A DNA stretch of 19,388 nucleotides. Origin: an uncultured Oscillibacter sp. GTDB taxonomy: Bacteria > Bacillota_A > Clostridia > Oscillospirales > Oscillospiraceae. Below the pieces are notes generated by a model. The model did not search any database and was not told the DNA's origin. It was given only the letters and a program-made list of their open reading frames with translations. The stretch lies in the NCBI GenBank assembly GCA_951800675.1, contig CATOKC010000058.1, forward strand, positions 1-19,388, read 5' to 3'. The stretch's first letter is position 1. Each line of letters begins with the position of its first letter. Positions 5,822 to 14,383 of the stretch are shown here, in pieces. The position numbers were made by a program, and so were the translations under genes.

Positions 5822-7282
5822 ATGTCTATGATTCAGGCGGAACGCCTAACCTTTTCCTATCCCGGCAGTCCTGATCCTGTTTTTGAAAACGCCAGCTTTC
5901 AGATTGATACCGACTGGCGGTTGGGTCTTGTAGGTCGAAACGGCAGGGGGAAAACCACCCTGCTACGGCTGTTGATGGGGGAATATCCCCACGAGGGAAC
6001 GTTGGTTTCCTCTGCGCTCTTCGACTATTTCCCCAGTCCCATTCCAGAGCCAGAGCGGCTGACAGCGGAGGTGCTGGAGGACCTCTGCCCCGAGGCGGAG
6101 AGCTGGCGCTTCCCCAAGGAGCTGAACCTCCTGGGCGTGGAGGAGGAAGCCCTTTGGCGGTGCTTCTCCACCCTCTCGGGCGGGGAGCGTACCAAGGTCC
6201 TCCTGGCGGCCCTGTTCCTCCGGGAAGGACGCTTCCCTCTGATCGATGAGCCCACCAACCATCTGGACACCCAGGGCCGGGAGTTGGTTGCCGCCTATCT
6301 CCGGCGGCAGCGGGGCTTTATCCTGGTGTCCCACGACCGGCGCTTTCTGGACGGCTGTGTGGACCACATTCTGGCCCTGAACCGCTCGGACATCCAGGTA
6401 CAGTCCGGAACCTACAGCTCTTGGAAGGAGAACTTCGACCGTCTCCAGCAATTCGAGGAGGCAAAAGACGATCGCCTCCGAAAAGACGTTCGCCGCCTCC
6501 AGAAGGCGGCCCGGCGGACCTCCGTCTGGTCCGACCGGGTGGAGGCGTCCAAAATCGGAGCCGCCGACAAGGGCTATGTGGGCCACAAATCCGCCAAGAT
6601 GATGAAGCGGGCCAAATCCCTGGAGGCCCGGCAGGAAAAGGCCCTGGAGGAAAAGCAGGGGTTGCTCCAAAACCGGGAGACGGTGGAGGCTTTGAAGCTC
6701 TCCCCGCTAACCCACCATGCCAAGCGGCTGGTCTCCTGCGGGGAGCTGACGCTGTGGTACGGAGACCGGAGGGTCTGCGGACCCTTAAGCTTTTCTTTGG
6801 TGCAAGGGGAGCGGGCGGCTCTGGAGGGCCGGAACGGCAGCGGGAAAAGCAGTCTCTTGAAGCTGCTGCTGGGACAGGATATCCGCCAGGAGGGGGAGCT
6901 ATCCCTGGCCCCAGGGCTGAGGATTTCCTATGTACCCCAGGACACCACTTTTCTCCGGGGAACGCTGGGGGACTTTATCTTGGAGCGGGGCATCGACGAG
7001 AGCCTCTTCAAGGCCATTCTGCGGAAGCTGGGCTTTTCCCGAGAGCAGTTCGGCCGGAATTTGGAGGACTACTCCGGTGGGCAGAAGAAAAAGGTACTCA
7101 TCGCCGCCAGCCTCTGCGAGCAGGCCCACCTGTATATCTGGGACGAGCCGCTGAACTTTGTGGACATTGACTCCCGGCTCCAGATTGAGGCGCTGCTGCG
7201 GGACTTTGCGCCCACGATGATCTTTGTGGAGCATGACCGGGCCTTTCAGGAGGCCGTGGCCACAAGGGTCATCCCTCTGTAA
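5822..7282 (+). CDS. ABC-F ribosome-protection ATPase, Lsa/CplR-like
   Basis: A soluble twin-ATPase protein predicted to bind the ribosomal E site and dislodge drugs from the peptidyl-transferase region. Lsa/Vga/CplR relatives give resistance to lincosamides, pleuromutilins and streptogramin A. From ATG 5822 it is 486 residues. Domain 1: Walker A GRNGRGKT (38-45), LSGGE (118-122), Walker B with LIDEPTNHLD (140-149). A basic helical linker (about 205-290, with KGYVGHKSAKMMKRAK) carries the drug-relevant tip. Domain 2: GRNGSGKS (336-343), YSGGQ (417-421), WDEPLNFVD (440-448), H-loop VEHDRAF. No membrane segments. The start at 5822 is chosen because AAGGAG (5807-5812) lies 9 nt before it; the frame is open to 5678 but that part overlaps the attenuator. 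The WDEPLNF variant and linker favour Lsa/CplR over housekeeping EttA or Uup types. Actual drug spectrum is not deducible. Confidence 0.9.
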   Translation: MSMIQAERLTFSYPGSPDPVFENASFQIDTDWRLGLVGRNGRGKTTLLRLLMGEYPHEGTLVSSALFDYFPSPIPEPERLTAEVLEDLCPEAESWRFPKELNLLGVEEEALWRCFSTLSGGERTKVLLAALFLREGRFPLIDEPTNHLDTQGRELVAAYLRRQRGFILVSHDRRFLDGCVDHILALNRSDIQVQSGTYSSWKENFDRLQQFEEAKDDRLRKDVRRLQKAARRTSVWSDRVEASKIGAADKGYVGHKSAKMMKRAKSLEARQEKALEEKQGLLQNRETVEALKLSPLTHHAKRLVSCGELTLWYGDRRVCGPLSFSLVQGERAALEGRNGSGKSSLLKLLLGQDIRQEGELSLAPGLRISYVPQDTTFLRGTLGDFILERGIDESLFKAILRKLGFSREQFGRNLEDYSGGQKKKVLIAASLCEQAHLYIWDEPLNFVDIDSRLQIEALLRDFAPTMIFVEHDRAFQEAVATRVIPL

Positions 7283-7297
7283 CCCTTTCATTATATA

Positions 7298-7347
7298 GAA
7301 AGGGCCCTGGAAGCCCTCCGATTGGAGGAGCCTCCAGGGTCCCTTTC
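7298..7347. terminator. large hairpin between convergent ABC-F and small membrane-protein genes
   Basis: GAAAGGGcCCTGGA (7298-7311) pairs with TCCAGGGtCCCTTTC (7333-7347), and an inner CCTCC/GGAGG stem caps it. The arm 7298-7304 can alternatively pair with CCCTTTC at 7283-7289. There is no strong T run, so termination efficiency is uncertain. The right arm includes the last codons and stop of the minus-strand gene. Confidence 0.55.
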
Positions 7348-7618
7348 AAATCAGCGCCACAATCAGCCACAAAAGGCCAATGGCACCCGCTCCCATGAGG
7401 GTATAAACCGCCGGGCTCAAGTCCCGCCAGGCCCGGCTGAATCTGCCGTGGTCCCCCCCTGCGTAATTCCGGGCCACCCGGCGGGCCTCCTCCACCAGCT
7501 CCCGGGAGGTAACTCCCTCCCCGGCGGCGTCGTTTCGTACAATGAAAATCGCCTGTTCAAAAAACCGCTGGTCCGGGGAGTCCACCACGACCACCCGTCT
7601 GGAAATTCCTTTCACCAT
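7346..7618 (-). CDS. small protein with C-terminal membrane anchor, function unknown
   Basis: I do not recognise a named family. The 90-residue product starts MVKGISRRVVVVDSPDQRFF and has a soluble, charged N-terminal part (about 1-66, including FEQAIFIVRND and a Glu/Arg-rich helix near 37-50). A single hydrophobic C-terminal helix (about 69-90, TLMGAGAIGLLWLIVALI) ends at the stop, which suggests a tail-anchored inner-membrane protein. The ATG is preceded by AGGAGG about 12 nt upstream, slightly far. A TATAAT lies upstream at 7674-7679 on the same strand but without a clear -35. It follows the arg operon terminator, so it is probably a separate unit. Confidence 0.75.
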   Translation of the reverse strand: MVKGISRRVVVVDSPDQRFFEQAIFIVRNDAAGEGVTSRELVEEARRVARNYAGGDHGRFSRAWRDLSPAVYTLMGAGAIGLLWLIVALI

Positions 7619-7673
7619 CTCGTGTGTATGCCTCCTGTCAGTGATGGTTTCATTTTTCCAGCCCCAGGGGAAA

Positions 7674-7679
7674 ATTATA
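7674..7679 (-). promoter_or_regulatory. possible -10 box for the small membrane-protein gene
   Basis: The minus strand has a perfect TATAAT about 55 nt upstream of the ATG, but the -35 position falls in the arg operon terminator stem and does not resemble TTGACA. Weak call. Confidence 0.3.
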
Positions 7680-7689
7680 CCTGAAACGG

Positions 7690-7722
7690 AAAAAGAGGAG
7701 GGGCGGTTTTCCGCCTCTCCTC
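7690..7722 (-). terminator. intrinsic terminator of the arginine operon
   Basis: On the minus strand GAGGAGAGGCGG (7711-7722), a four-base loop and CCGCCCCTCCTC (7695-7706) form a 12-bp stem with one mismatch, followed by TTTTT. It starts 11 nt after the argF stop codon. Confidence 0.9.
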
Positions 7723-7732
7723 TTCCCCTTAT

Positions 7733-8710
7733 TTATTTCATCAGCTCGTACATCACGGCCTTGATGGTGTGCATCCGGTTCTCCGCCTCGTCAAAGACAA
7801 TGGACTGGGGGGACTCGAACACCTCGTCCGTCACCTCCATGGCCTCCCGGCCGAAGCGCTCCCCCATTTCCTTGCCCACCTTGGTCTTGTGGTCGTGGTA
7901 GGCGGGAAGGCAGTGCATGAACCGGCACTGGGAACCCGCCTCGTCCATGAGGGCTTTTGTCACCTGGTAGGGGCCCAGGGCGGCGATGCGCTCCGCCCAG
8001 ACCTCCGTCGGCTCGCCCATGGAGACCCAGACGTCGGTGTAGAGCACATCCGCGCCATTCGCCGCCTCCTGGGGGTCCGTGAGGAACTCCAGAACCGCGC
8101 CGGTCTCCTTGGCAATGGCCTGACAGGTCTCCACCAAAGACGGGTCCGGCATGTAGGCCTTCGGAGCGCAGGCGACGAAGCGCATCCCCATCTTGGCACA
8201 GCCCACCATGAGGGAGTTGCCCATGTTGAAGCGGGCGTCTCCAAGGTAGACCAGCTTCACGCCCCGGAGCTTTCCGAAGTGCTCCTGGATGGTCAGGAAA
8301 TCCGCCAGAATCTGGGTGGGGTGGAACTCGTCGGTGAGGCCGTTGAACACGGGGACCCCGGCGTACTCCGCCAGCTCCTCCACGATGGCCTGGCCGAAGC
8401 CCCGGTACTCGATGCCGTCATACATCCGGCCCAGCACCCGGGCGGTATCGGCAATGGACTCCTTCACGCCGATTTGAGAGCCGGTGGGGCCCAGGTAAGT
8501 ACTGCCCATGCCCAGGTCCTGGGCGGCCACCTCGAAGGCGCAGCGGGTCCGGGTGGAGGTCTTTTCGAAAATCAGGGCCACGTTCTTCCCCTCCAGATAC
8601 CTGTGGGGGGTTCCGGCCTTCTTCTTGGCTTTCAAATCCGCCGCCGTGTCCAGAAACTGCTGAATCTCCGCCGGGGTGAAGTCCAGAAGCTTTAAAAAGT
8701 GCTTTTCCAT
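7733..8710 (-). CDS. argF: ornithine carbamoyltransferase
   Basis: Transfers the carbamoyl group of carbamoyl phosphate to ornithine, giving citrulline; cytoplasmic trimer. The 325-residue protein contains the carbamoyl-phosphate loop STRTR (52-56), the ornithine-binding VSMGEP region and the catalytic HCLP motif (about 266-269). Start has GGGAGG 7 nt upstream. It is the last gene of the arginine operon, 17 nt after argD, and is followed by the terminator. Since the whole set is biosynthetic and there is no arcA or arcC nearby, the anabolic role (ArgF) is favoured over a catabolic ArcB. Confidence 0.95.
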   Translation of the reverse strand: MEKHFLKLLDFTPAEIQQFLDTAADLKAKKKAGTPHRYLEGKNVALIFEKTSTRTRCAFEVAAQDLGMGSTYLGPTGSQIGVKESIADTARVLGRMYDGIEYRGFGQAIVEELAEYAGVPVFNGLTDEFHPTQILADFLTIQEHFGKLRGVKLVYLGDARFNMGNSLMVGCAKMGMRFVACAPKAYMPDPSLVETCQAIAKETGAVLEFLTDPQEAANGADVLYTDVWVSMGEPTEVWAERIAALGPYQVTKALMDEAGSQCRFMHCLPAYHDHKTKVGKEMGERFGREAMEVTDEVFESPQSIVFDEAENRMHTIKAVMYELMK

Positions 8711-8727
8711 AGCGTCCTCCCTTTCTC

Positions 8728-9906
8728 TCAGCCCAGGGTCTTTTTCATGATGTCCAGTCCCTTGTCCATCTCGTCCTTCGTAATAACCAGGGGCGGCAGC
8801 AGCCGCATTCCCGGCCCGGCGGTGAGGATTAGAAGGCCGTTTTCAATCAGCTTGCCCGCAATGTCTTTGTTGGTCCATCCCTCCCGGACCTCGACGCCGA
8901 TCATCAGGCCCAGGCCCCGGGTTTTTCCAAAGCAGGGCAGATTCAGGGCCTCGATGCCCTTGCGGAGATACTCGCCCTTCTCTTGGACCTCCCTTAGGAA
9001 TCCGTCGCTGAGGGTCTCCTGGACCACCAAGCCCGCGGCGGCGCAGACGGGGTTCGCGCCGAAGGTGGTGGCGTGCATCCCAGGGCCCAGAACGTCCTTG
9101 CATTTCTCATTGGCCATGATGCCGCTCATGGGCAGGCCCCCGGCGATGCCCTTGGCAAAGCTCACCACGTCGGGGAGAACGTCATACTGCTGGAAGGCAA
9201 AGAGCGTGCCCGTCCGGCCCACGCCGGTTTGGACCTCGTCCACCAGGAGCAGCCAGTCCTTCTCCGCGCAGAGGGCCTCCACGGCCTTAACATAGTCCTT
9301 GTCCAGGGGGAGCACACCGCCCTCGCCCTGGACCAGCTCCACCATGACGGCGCAGACGTCCCCCCGGTCCTGGGCGCGCAGCGCCTCCAAGTCGTTGGCG
9401 GGGGCGTAGCGGAAGCCCTCAGTGAAGGGGAAGAAGTAGTTGTGGAACACATCCTGCCCCGTGGCCTTCAGGGTGGTGATGGTCCGGCCGTGGAAGGAGT
9501 TTTTCAGGGTAACGATGGTACCGCGGCCCTGGCCGTATTTGTCAAAGCTGTATTTCCGGGCCAGCTTGATCATGCCCTCGTTGGCCTCGCCGCCTCCGTT
9601 GGCAAAGAATACGGCGCTTTCCCCGGTGCGCTGGCAGAGGATTTCCGCCAACTGGGCGGGGGGCTCGGTATAAAAGAGGTTGGACACATGGCCCAGCTTC
9701 TTCGCCTGGTCCGCGATGGCCTCCGCCCAGGGCTGGTTTCCATAGCCCAGGGCGGTGACGCCGATGCCGCTGGTGAAGTCGATGTATTCCCGGCCCTCCG
9801 GGTCGTAGAGGGTGGCCCCCTCCCCGTGGTCCAGGGCCACGGGGAACCGGCCGTAGGTGTTCATGATATGCTGATGGGTCAAGCTCTTAATGGCCTCGGA
9901 TGTCAT
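8728..9906 (-). CDS. argD: acetylornithine aminotransferase
   Basis: A PLP enzyme of aminotransferase class III that converts N-acetylglutamate semialdehyde to N-acetylornithine using glutamate. The 392-residue sequence has the PLP-phosphate region [11 protein letters not shown] (100-110), the cofactor-aspartate segment [14 protein letters not shown] (220-233) and the Schiff-base lysine in SFAKGIAGG (Lys 252). The ATG overlaps the argB stop by four bases (ATGA, 9903-9906) with GGAGGAGG upstream, implying translational coupling. Length is typical. Confidence 0.95.
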   Translation of the reverse strand: MTSEAIKSLTHQHIMNTYGRFPVALDHGEGATLYDPEGREYIDFTSGIGVTALGYGNQPWAEAIADQAKKLGHVSNLFYTEPPAQLAEILCQRTGESAVFFANGGGEANEGMIKLARKYSFDKYGQGRGTIVTLKNSFHGRTITTLKATGQDVFHNYFFPFTEGFRYAPANDLEALRAQDRGDVCAVMVELVQGEGGVLPLDKDYVKAVEALCAEKDWLLLVDEVQTGVGRTGTLFAFQQYDVLPDVVSFAKGIAGGLPMSGIMANEKCKDVLGPGMHATTFGANPVCAAAGLVVQETLSDGFLREVQEKGEYLRKGIEALNLPCFGKTRGLGLMIGVEVREGWTNKDIAGKLIENGLLILTAGPGMRLLPPLVITKDEMDKGLDIMKKTLG

Positions 9907-10769
9907 AGGGCCTCCTCCTTTTTCATCATGGTGCCGATGCCCTCGTCGGAGAGCAGCTCAATGAGGATGGAATGGGGGATGCGGCCGTCCAGGATGTGGA
10001 CCCGCTCCACGCCGCCGTGGATGGCGTCCACGCAGCACTGCATCTTGGGGATCATGCCCCCGGAGATGACCCCCTCCTCCACCAAGGCCGGGACCTCCTG
10101 GGTGCGGACCACATGGATGAGGGTGCTCTCATCCTTGGGGTCCCGGAGGAGCCCCCGGACATCGGTGAGCAAAATCAGCTTCTCCGCCCCCAGGGCTTCC
10201 GCCAGCTTGGCGGCGGCGGTGTCCGCGTTGATGTTATAGGCCGTGTCGGAATCCACCCCCTGAGCCACGGTGGAGACGATGGGGATATAGCCGTGCTCCA
10301 GGGCGTTTTTCACCGGCTCGGGGTTCACGCCGGTGATCCGGCCCACCAGGCCGTATTTCTCGTCCATCTGCTCCGCCTGGAACAGCTGGCCGTCCATGCC
10401 GCACAGACCCACGGCCCGGCCTCCCAGGCGGCCCAGCTGGGACACCAGGTCCTTGTTGACCTTGCCGCAGAGGACGGCTTGGACGATGTCCATGGTGGTG
10501 ACGTCGGTATAGCGCAGGCCGTCCACAAATTTGGACTCGTGGCCGATCATTTTCAGCATGGCGGAAATCTCCGGCCCGCCGCCGTGAACGGCCACCACCC
10601 GGATGCCCACCAGGTTCAGCAGGATGACGTCGCTCATCACCGCCCGGCGCAGCTCGTCGGAGATCATGGCGTTGCCGCCGTATTTGACCACGATGGTCTT
10701 GCCGGTAAATTTCTGAATATAAGGCAGGGCCTCGATCAGGGTCTGGGCCTGCTGTTCATGGGAAGACAC
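9903..10769 (-). CDS. argB: acetylglutamate kinase
   Basis: Phosphorylates N-acetylglutamate, the second step of the pathway and usually the arginine-feedback step. The 288-residue amino-acid kinase has VVKYGGNAM (27-35) with the phosphate-binding Gly pair, VHGGGPEI (61-68) and NINADTAAAKLAEAL. The start is GTG (10767-10769) with AAAGGGGGCGG upstream; no in-frame ATG is nearby. An N-terminal helix of about 20 residues precedes the kinase core, the feature associated with arginine-sensitive hexameric ArgB, but sensitivity cannot be decided from this alone. Confidence 0.95.
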   Translation of the reverse strand: MSSHEQQAQTLIEALPYIQKFTGKTIVVKYGGNAMISDELRRAVMSDVILLNLVGIRVVAVHGGGPEISAMLKMIGHESKFVDGLRYTDVTTMDIVQAVLCGKVNKDLVSQLGRLGGRAVGLCGMDGQLFQAEQMDEKYGLVGRITGVNPEPVKNALEHGYIPIVSTVAQGVDSDTAYNINADTAAAKLAEALGAEKLILLTDVRGLLRDPKDESTLIHVVRTQEVPALVEEGVISGGMIPKMQCCVDAIHGGVERVHILDGRIPHSILIELLSDEGIGTMMKKEEAL

Positions 10770-10783
10770 ACCGTCCGCCCCCT

Positions 10784-12010
10784 TTATGTTCTGTAGTCGC
10801 CGTTGATTTTGATATAGTCGTAGGTGATGTCACAGCCCCAGCAGGTGCAGGAGTCTTCTCCCTCGCCCATGGAGATGTTGATTTCCACGTCGTGCTCCGT
10901 CAGGACCTTCTTGGCGAGGTCCTCGTCAAAATCCAGGCCCCGGCCCTTGGCGCAGACCTGGACATTCCCGGCGGCACTGGCGAAATGGACATTCACTTGA
11001 TCCGGGTCAAAGTCCTCCCCGGAGTAGCCCATGGCGCAGAGGACCCGGCCCCAGTTGGCGTCCGCGCCGAAAATCGCCGCCTTGGTCAGGGTGGAGGACG
11101 CTACGGACTTGGCGATGGTCTCGGCACTTTTTTCGGATTTTGCGCCTTGGACGGTGCAGGTGATGAGATGCCGCGCCCCTTCGCCGTCGGAGGCCATTTT
11201 CTTGGCAAGCTCCGTGCACAGGGCCCGCAGGGCCGCGAGGAAGGCGTCGTAGTCCGGGCCCTTGGCCGTAATGGGCTCGTTTCCCGCCAGGCCGTTGGCC
11301 AGGACGCAGCAGGTGTCGTTGGTGGAGGTATCCCCGTCTACGCTGATGCGGTTGAAGCTGACGCTTACCGTTTCAAGCAGGGCGGTTTTGATCATCTCCG
11401 GGGAAATGGCGCAGTCCGTGGTGAGGAAGCAGAGCATGGTGCCCATGTTGGGGTGTATCATGCCGCTGCCCTTGGCCACGCCGCCTACGCGGACGGTTTT
11501 GCCCCCTACCGTGGTTTCCACCGCCGCCTCTTTTTTCACGGTGTCGGTGGTCATGATGGCGTGGCCCGCCGCGTCGCTGGCCTCCGCCGACCGCTCCAGG
11601 GCGGCGCAGAGGGCCGGCATCGCGGCCTCGACGGCCTCCACGTTGATCCGCTGGCCGATGACGCCGGTGGAGCTCACCAGCACGTCCTCCGGCTTGCAGC
11701 CCAGGGCTTGGGCCGCGGCGGCACACATGCGTTCCGCGTTTTCCTCCCCCTGGGGGGCGCAGGCGTTGGCGTTTCCGCTGTTGGCTATGACGGCCCGGGC
11801 TCTCCCGTCCGCCAGGTGCTTGCGGTCCACATGGATGGGGGCGGCCTTGACGGCATTTTTCGTAAACACCGCCGCCGCCGCGCAGTCCACGTCGGAGACG
11901 ATCAGCGCCACGTCCTTCTTCCACTCCGCGTGGGTTTTGACCCCCGCGTGGACCCCCGCCGCCCGGAAGCCCTGGGCGGCGCAGACGCCGCCGTCAATGA
12001 AGTTCAGCAT
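10784..12010 (-). CDS. argJ: glutamate N-acetyltransferase (ArgJ)
   Basis: Moves the acetyl group from N-acetylornithine back to glutamate, releasing ornithine; some ArgJ also use acetyl-CoA and so start the pathway. The 408-residue proprotein is expected to cut itself before Thr191, within HPNMGTMLCFLTTD, giving alpha and beta chains. The usual motif is M-A-T-M-L; here Gly replaces the Ala before the nucleophile. The ending GCDITYDYIKINGDYRT is characteristic. No argA or argE is seen in the window, which fits a bifunctional ArgJ but does not prove it. GAGGAA lies 8 nt upstream of the ATG; argC ends 19 nt before. Confidence 0.95.
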   Translation of the reverse strand: MLNFIDGGVCAAQGFRAAGVHAGVKTHAEWKKDVALIVSDVDCAAAAVFTKNAVKAAPIHVDRKHLADGRARAVIANSGNANACAPQGEENAERMCAAAAQALGCKPEDVLVSSTGVIGQRINVEAVEAAMPALCAALERSAEASDAAGHAIMTTDTVKKEAAVETTVGGKTVRVGGVAKGSGMIHPNMGTMLCFLTTDCAISPEMIKTALLETVSVSFNRISVDGDTSTNDTCCVLANGLAGNEPITAKGPDYDAFLAALRALCTELAKKMASDGEGARHLITCTVQGAKSEKSAETIAKSVASSTLTKAAIFGADANWGRVLCAMGYSGEDFDPDQVNVHFASAAGNVQVCAKGRGLDFDEDLAKKVLTEHDVEINISMGEGEDSCTCWGCDITYDYIKINGDYRT

Positions 12011-12029
12011 ATCCGTTCCTCATACTTTC

Positions 12030-12968
12030 TCAAAGCGCCAGGCCCGCCGTTTCCTCGAAGCCCAGCATCAGGTTCATGTTCTGCACCGCCGCGCCGGAGG
12101 CGCCCTTGCCCAGGTTGTCCAGGCGGGCAGAGAGCATGAACTGCCCGCTGTTTCCGTTGACAAAAATTTGCAGCCCGTCCGTCCCGGAGAGATTGTTGGA
12201 GCCGATAAAGCCGCAGGAGGGCGCGCCGGCGGGACGGAGGGTCACCACGGGACTGCCGCCGTAATAGTCCTCGTACAGTGCCCGGAGCTTCTCAACGGAC
12301 CAGGGGCCCTCCAGCTCCTCCGCCCACAGCGGGACGGTGACTACCATCCCCTGGGGATAATCACAGATCATGGGCATGAACAGGGGCGGGCGGTTCAGTC
12401 CCGCTATTGCCGCCATCTCCGGCAGATGCTTGTGGGCCAGAGTAACCGCGTAGTGCCGGGGGCTTTCCAGCTCCTTGTCCCGGTCCGGATCGGTATATTG
12501 GGCGATGGCCTTTTTTCCCGCCCCCGTATAGCCCGACAGGGCGTGGCAGGCCAGCCGGGCCTTGGGGGACAGCGCCCCCTTCTCCACCAGGGGCCGGACC
12601 AGCGAGAGGAAGCCCGTGGCATAGCACCCCGGGTTCGCCACCCGGGCCGCCGTTCGAATGGCCTCCCGCTGCCCGGACAGCTCCGGGAAGCCGTAGACCC
12701 AGCCCTCCGCCGTCCGGTGGGCGGTGGAGCAGTCAATGACCCGGGCGCGCTCATTTTCAATCAGGCCCACCGCTTCCACGGCGGCGGCGTCCGGCAGGCA
12801 GAGGAACACCAGGTCCGCCGCGTTGAGAAATTTTTTCCGCTCCGCCGGGTCCTTGCGTTTGTCCTCGCTAATGAGGAGGAGGTCGATGTCCTCCCGGGCC
12901 GCCAGGCGGTCGTAAATCTGGAGGCCGGTGGTGCCCTCCTTGCCGTCTATATATACCTTAGGTTTCAT
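12030..12968 (-). CDS. argC: N-acetyl-gamma-glutamyl-phosphate reductase, short (type 2) form
   Basis: NADPH-dependent reduction of N-acetylglutamyl phosphate to the semialdehyde. The start at 12966-12968 (MKPKVYIDGKEGTTGLQIYD) is chosen because GGGAGG lies 7 nt upstream and the sequence begins with the nucleotide-binding segment. The open frame running further upstream overlaps argH out of frame and is not used. The catalytic cysteine is Cys115 in ANPGCYATGF, and HKHLPEM carries the conserved His. At 312 residues with IDGxxGTTG it matches the shorter type 2 ArgC rather than the roughly 345-residue type 1. Confidence 0.94.
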   Translation of the reverse strand: MKPKVYIDGKEGTTGLQIYDRLAAREDIDLLLISEDKRKDPAERKKFLNAADLVFLCLPDAAAVEAVGLIENERARVIDCSTAHRTAEGWVYGFPELSGQREAIRTAARVANPGCYATGFLSLVRPLVEKGALSPKARLACHALSGYTGAGKKAIAQYTDPDRDKELESPRHYAVTLAHKHLPEMAAIAGLNRPPLFMPMICDYPQGMVVTVPLWAEELEGPWSVEKLRALYEDYYGGSPVVTLRPAGAPSCGFIGSNNLSGTDGLQIFVNGNSGQFMLSARLDNLGKGASGAAVQNMNLMLGFEETAGLAL

Positions 12969-12982
12969 GGGACGCCTCCCTT

Positions 12983-14365
12983 TCACTTGCTCCGAGCCTG
13001 GATAAACGCCTCGATCTCCGCAATCTGCCGGGTGGTCTCGTCTGCCGCCGGGCCGCCGAAGCTCCGGCGGAGGGCCATGCAGTTCTCCAGCTTCAACGCC
13101 TCGTACACGTCCTCTCCGAACAGGGGGGAGACGGCTTGCAGCTCCTCCAGGGTCAGCTCCTCCAGGATTTTCCCTTCGGCGGTACAGGCGGCCACCAGCC
13201 GCCCGGTGGCGGTGTAGGCGTCCCGGAAGGGCATGCCCTTCTTGGTCAGGTAGTCGGCGCAGTCCGTGGCGTTGATGAAGCCCCGGCCCGCCGCCCGGCG
13301 GAGGTTCTCGGGGAGGACCCGCATGGTGCCGATCATCCCCGTGAACACCGGGAGGCACAGCTCCACGGTGTCCAGGGCGTCAAACACCGGCTCCTTGTCC
13401 TCCTGCATGTCCTTGTTATAGGCCAGGGGCAGACCCTTCATCACCGTGAGAAGGCCCATTAAATCGCCATAGACCCGGCCTGTCTTGCCCCGGACCAGCT
13501 CCGCCATGTCCGGGTTCTTCTTCTGGGGCATGATGCTGGAGCCGGTGGAATAGGCCTCGTCCAGCTCCACGAACTTGAACTCCCAGCTGCACCAGAGGAT
13601 GACCTCCTCGGAGAAGCGACTGAGGTGCATCATTAAAATAGAAAGCGCGCTCAGAAGCTCCAGGGCGTAGTCCCGGTCGCTGACGCCGTCCATGGAGTTG
13701 CCGCAGGGGCGGTCAAAGCCCAGGGCCCGGGCCGTCTGGAAGCGGTCGATGGGATAGGTGGTCCCCGCCAGGGCCCCGGAACCTAAAGGACACTCGTTCA
13801 GCCGCTTCCGGCAGTCCTCCAGCCGGGTCACGTCCCGGGAGAACTGGGCGGCGTAGGCCAAAAGGTGCTGGGCGAAGGACACGGGCTGGGCCCGCTGCAA
13901 GTGGGTATAACCCGGCATCACCGTGTTCCGGTGCCGCTTGGCCTGGTCGCAGAGGACCTTCTCCAGGTCCAGCAGACGGCCTATGACGGTTCCAATCTCC
14001 TCGCGCGCGTACATGCGGAAATCCAGGGCCACCTGGTCGTTCCGGGACCGGGCGGTGTGGAGTCGCTTTCCCGCCTCGCCGATCCGCTGGGTCAGCAGGG
14101 CCTCGATGTTCATATGGATGTCCTCGTTGGCCGGAGAAAACTCCACCTTTCCCGCCTCGATATCCGCCAGGATTTCCGTCAGGCCCTTCTGAATCGCGTC
14201 CTTATCCGCCTGGGAGATGACCCCCTGGGCCGCCAGCATCTCGGAATGGGCAAGGCTTCCCTGGATATCCTCCCGGTAAAGCCGCTGGTCAAAGTGGATG
14301 GAGGACTGGAAGTCGTTGGCCAGGGTATCCGTCTCCTTGCTGAACCGTCCGCCCCAAAGTTTCAT
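12983..14365 (-). CDS. argH: argininosuccinate lyase
   Basis: Last step of the pathway: splits argininosuccinate into arginine and fumarate. Member of the fumarase/aspartase superfamily, homotetramer. The 460-residue sequence starts MKLWGGRFSKETD and has the HTARSRNDQV segment (103-112), TH in PGYTHLQRAQP (His155) and the signature GSSIMPQKKNPD (275-286) with the catalytic serine. AAAGGAG lies upstream of the ATG. It is second in the operon, 18 nt after argG and 14 nt before argC. Confidence 0.96.
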   Translation of the reverse strand: MKLWGGRFSKETDTLANDFQSSIHFDQRLYREDIQGSLAHSEMLAAQGVISQADKDAIQKGLTEILADIEAGKVEFSPANEDIHMNIEALLTQRIGEAGKRLHTARSRNDQVALDFRMYAREEIGTVIGRLLDLEKVLCDQAKRHRNTVMPGYTHLQRAQPVSFAQHLLAYAAQFSRDVTRLEDCRKRLNECPLGSGALAGTTYPIDRFQTARALGFDRPCGNSMDGVSDRDYALELLSALSILMMHLSRFSEEVILWCSWEFKFVELDEAYSTGSSIMPQKKNPDMAELVRGKTGRVYGDLMGLLTVMKGLPLAYNKDMQEDKEPVFDALDTVELCLPVFTGMIGTMRVLPENLRRAAGRGFINATDCADYLTKKGMPFRDAYTATGRLVAACTAEGKILEELTLEELQAVSPLFGEDVYEALKLENCMALRRSFGGPAADETTRQIAEIEAFIQARSK

Positions 14366-14383
14366 GGATGCTACTCCTTTAAA

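Noticed and set aside
7769..8695. Long plus-strand frames opposite the arg genes (7769-8695, 9073-10239, 10892-12139, 13865-15634).
   Set aside because: Third-position GC bias of the real genes keeps the opposite frames open; composition is not protein-like and no start sites are supported.
12969..13358. Upstream extension of the argC frame into argH.
   Set aside because: The extra part is a Gly/Pro/Arg-rich shadow of argH; the ArgC family start with a ribosome binding site is at 12968.
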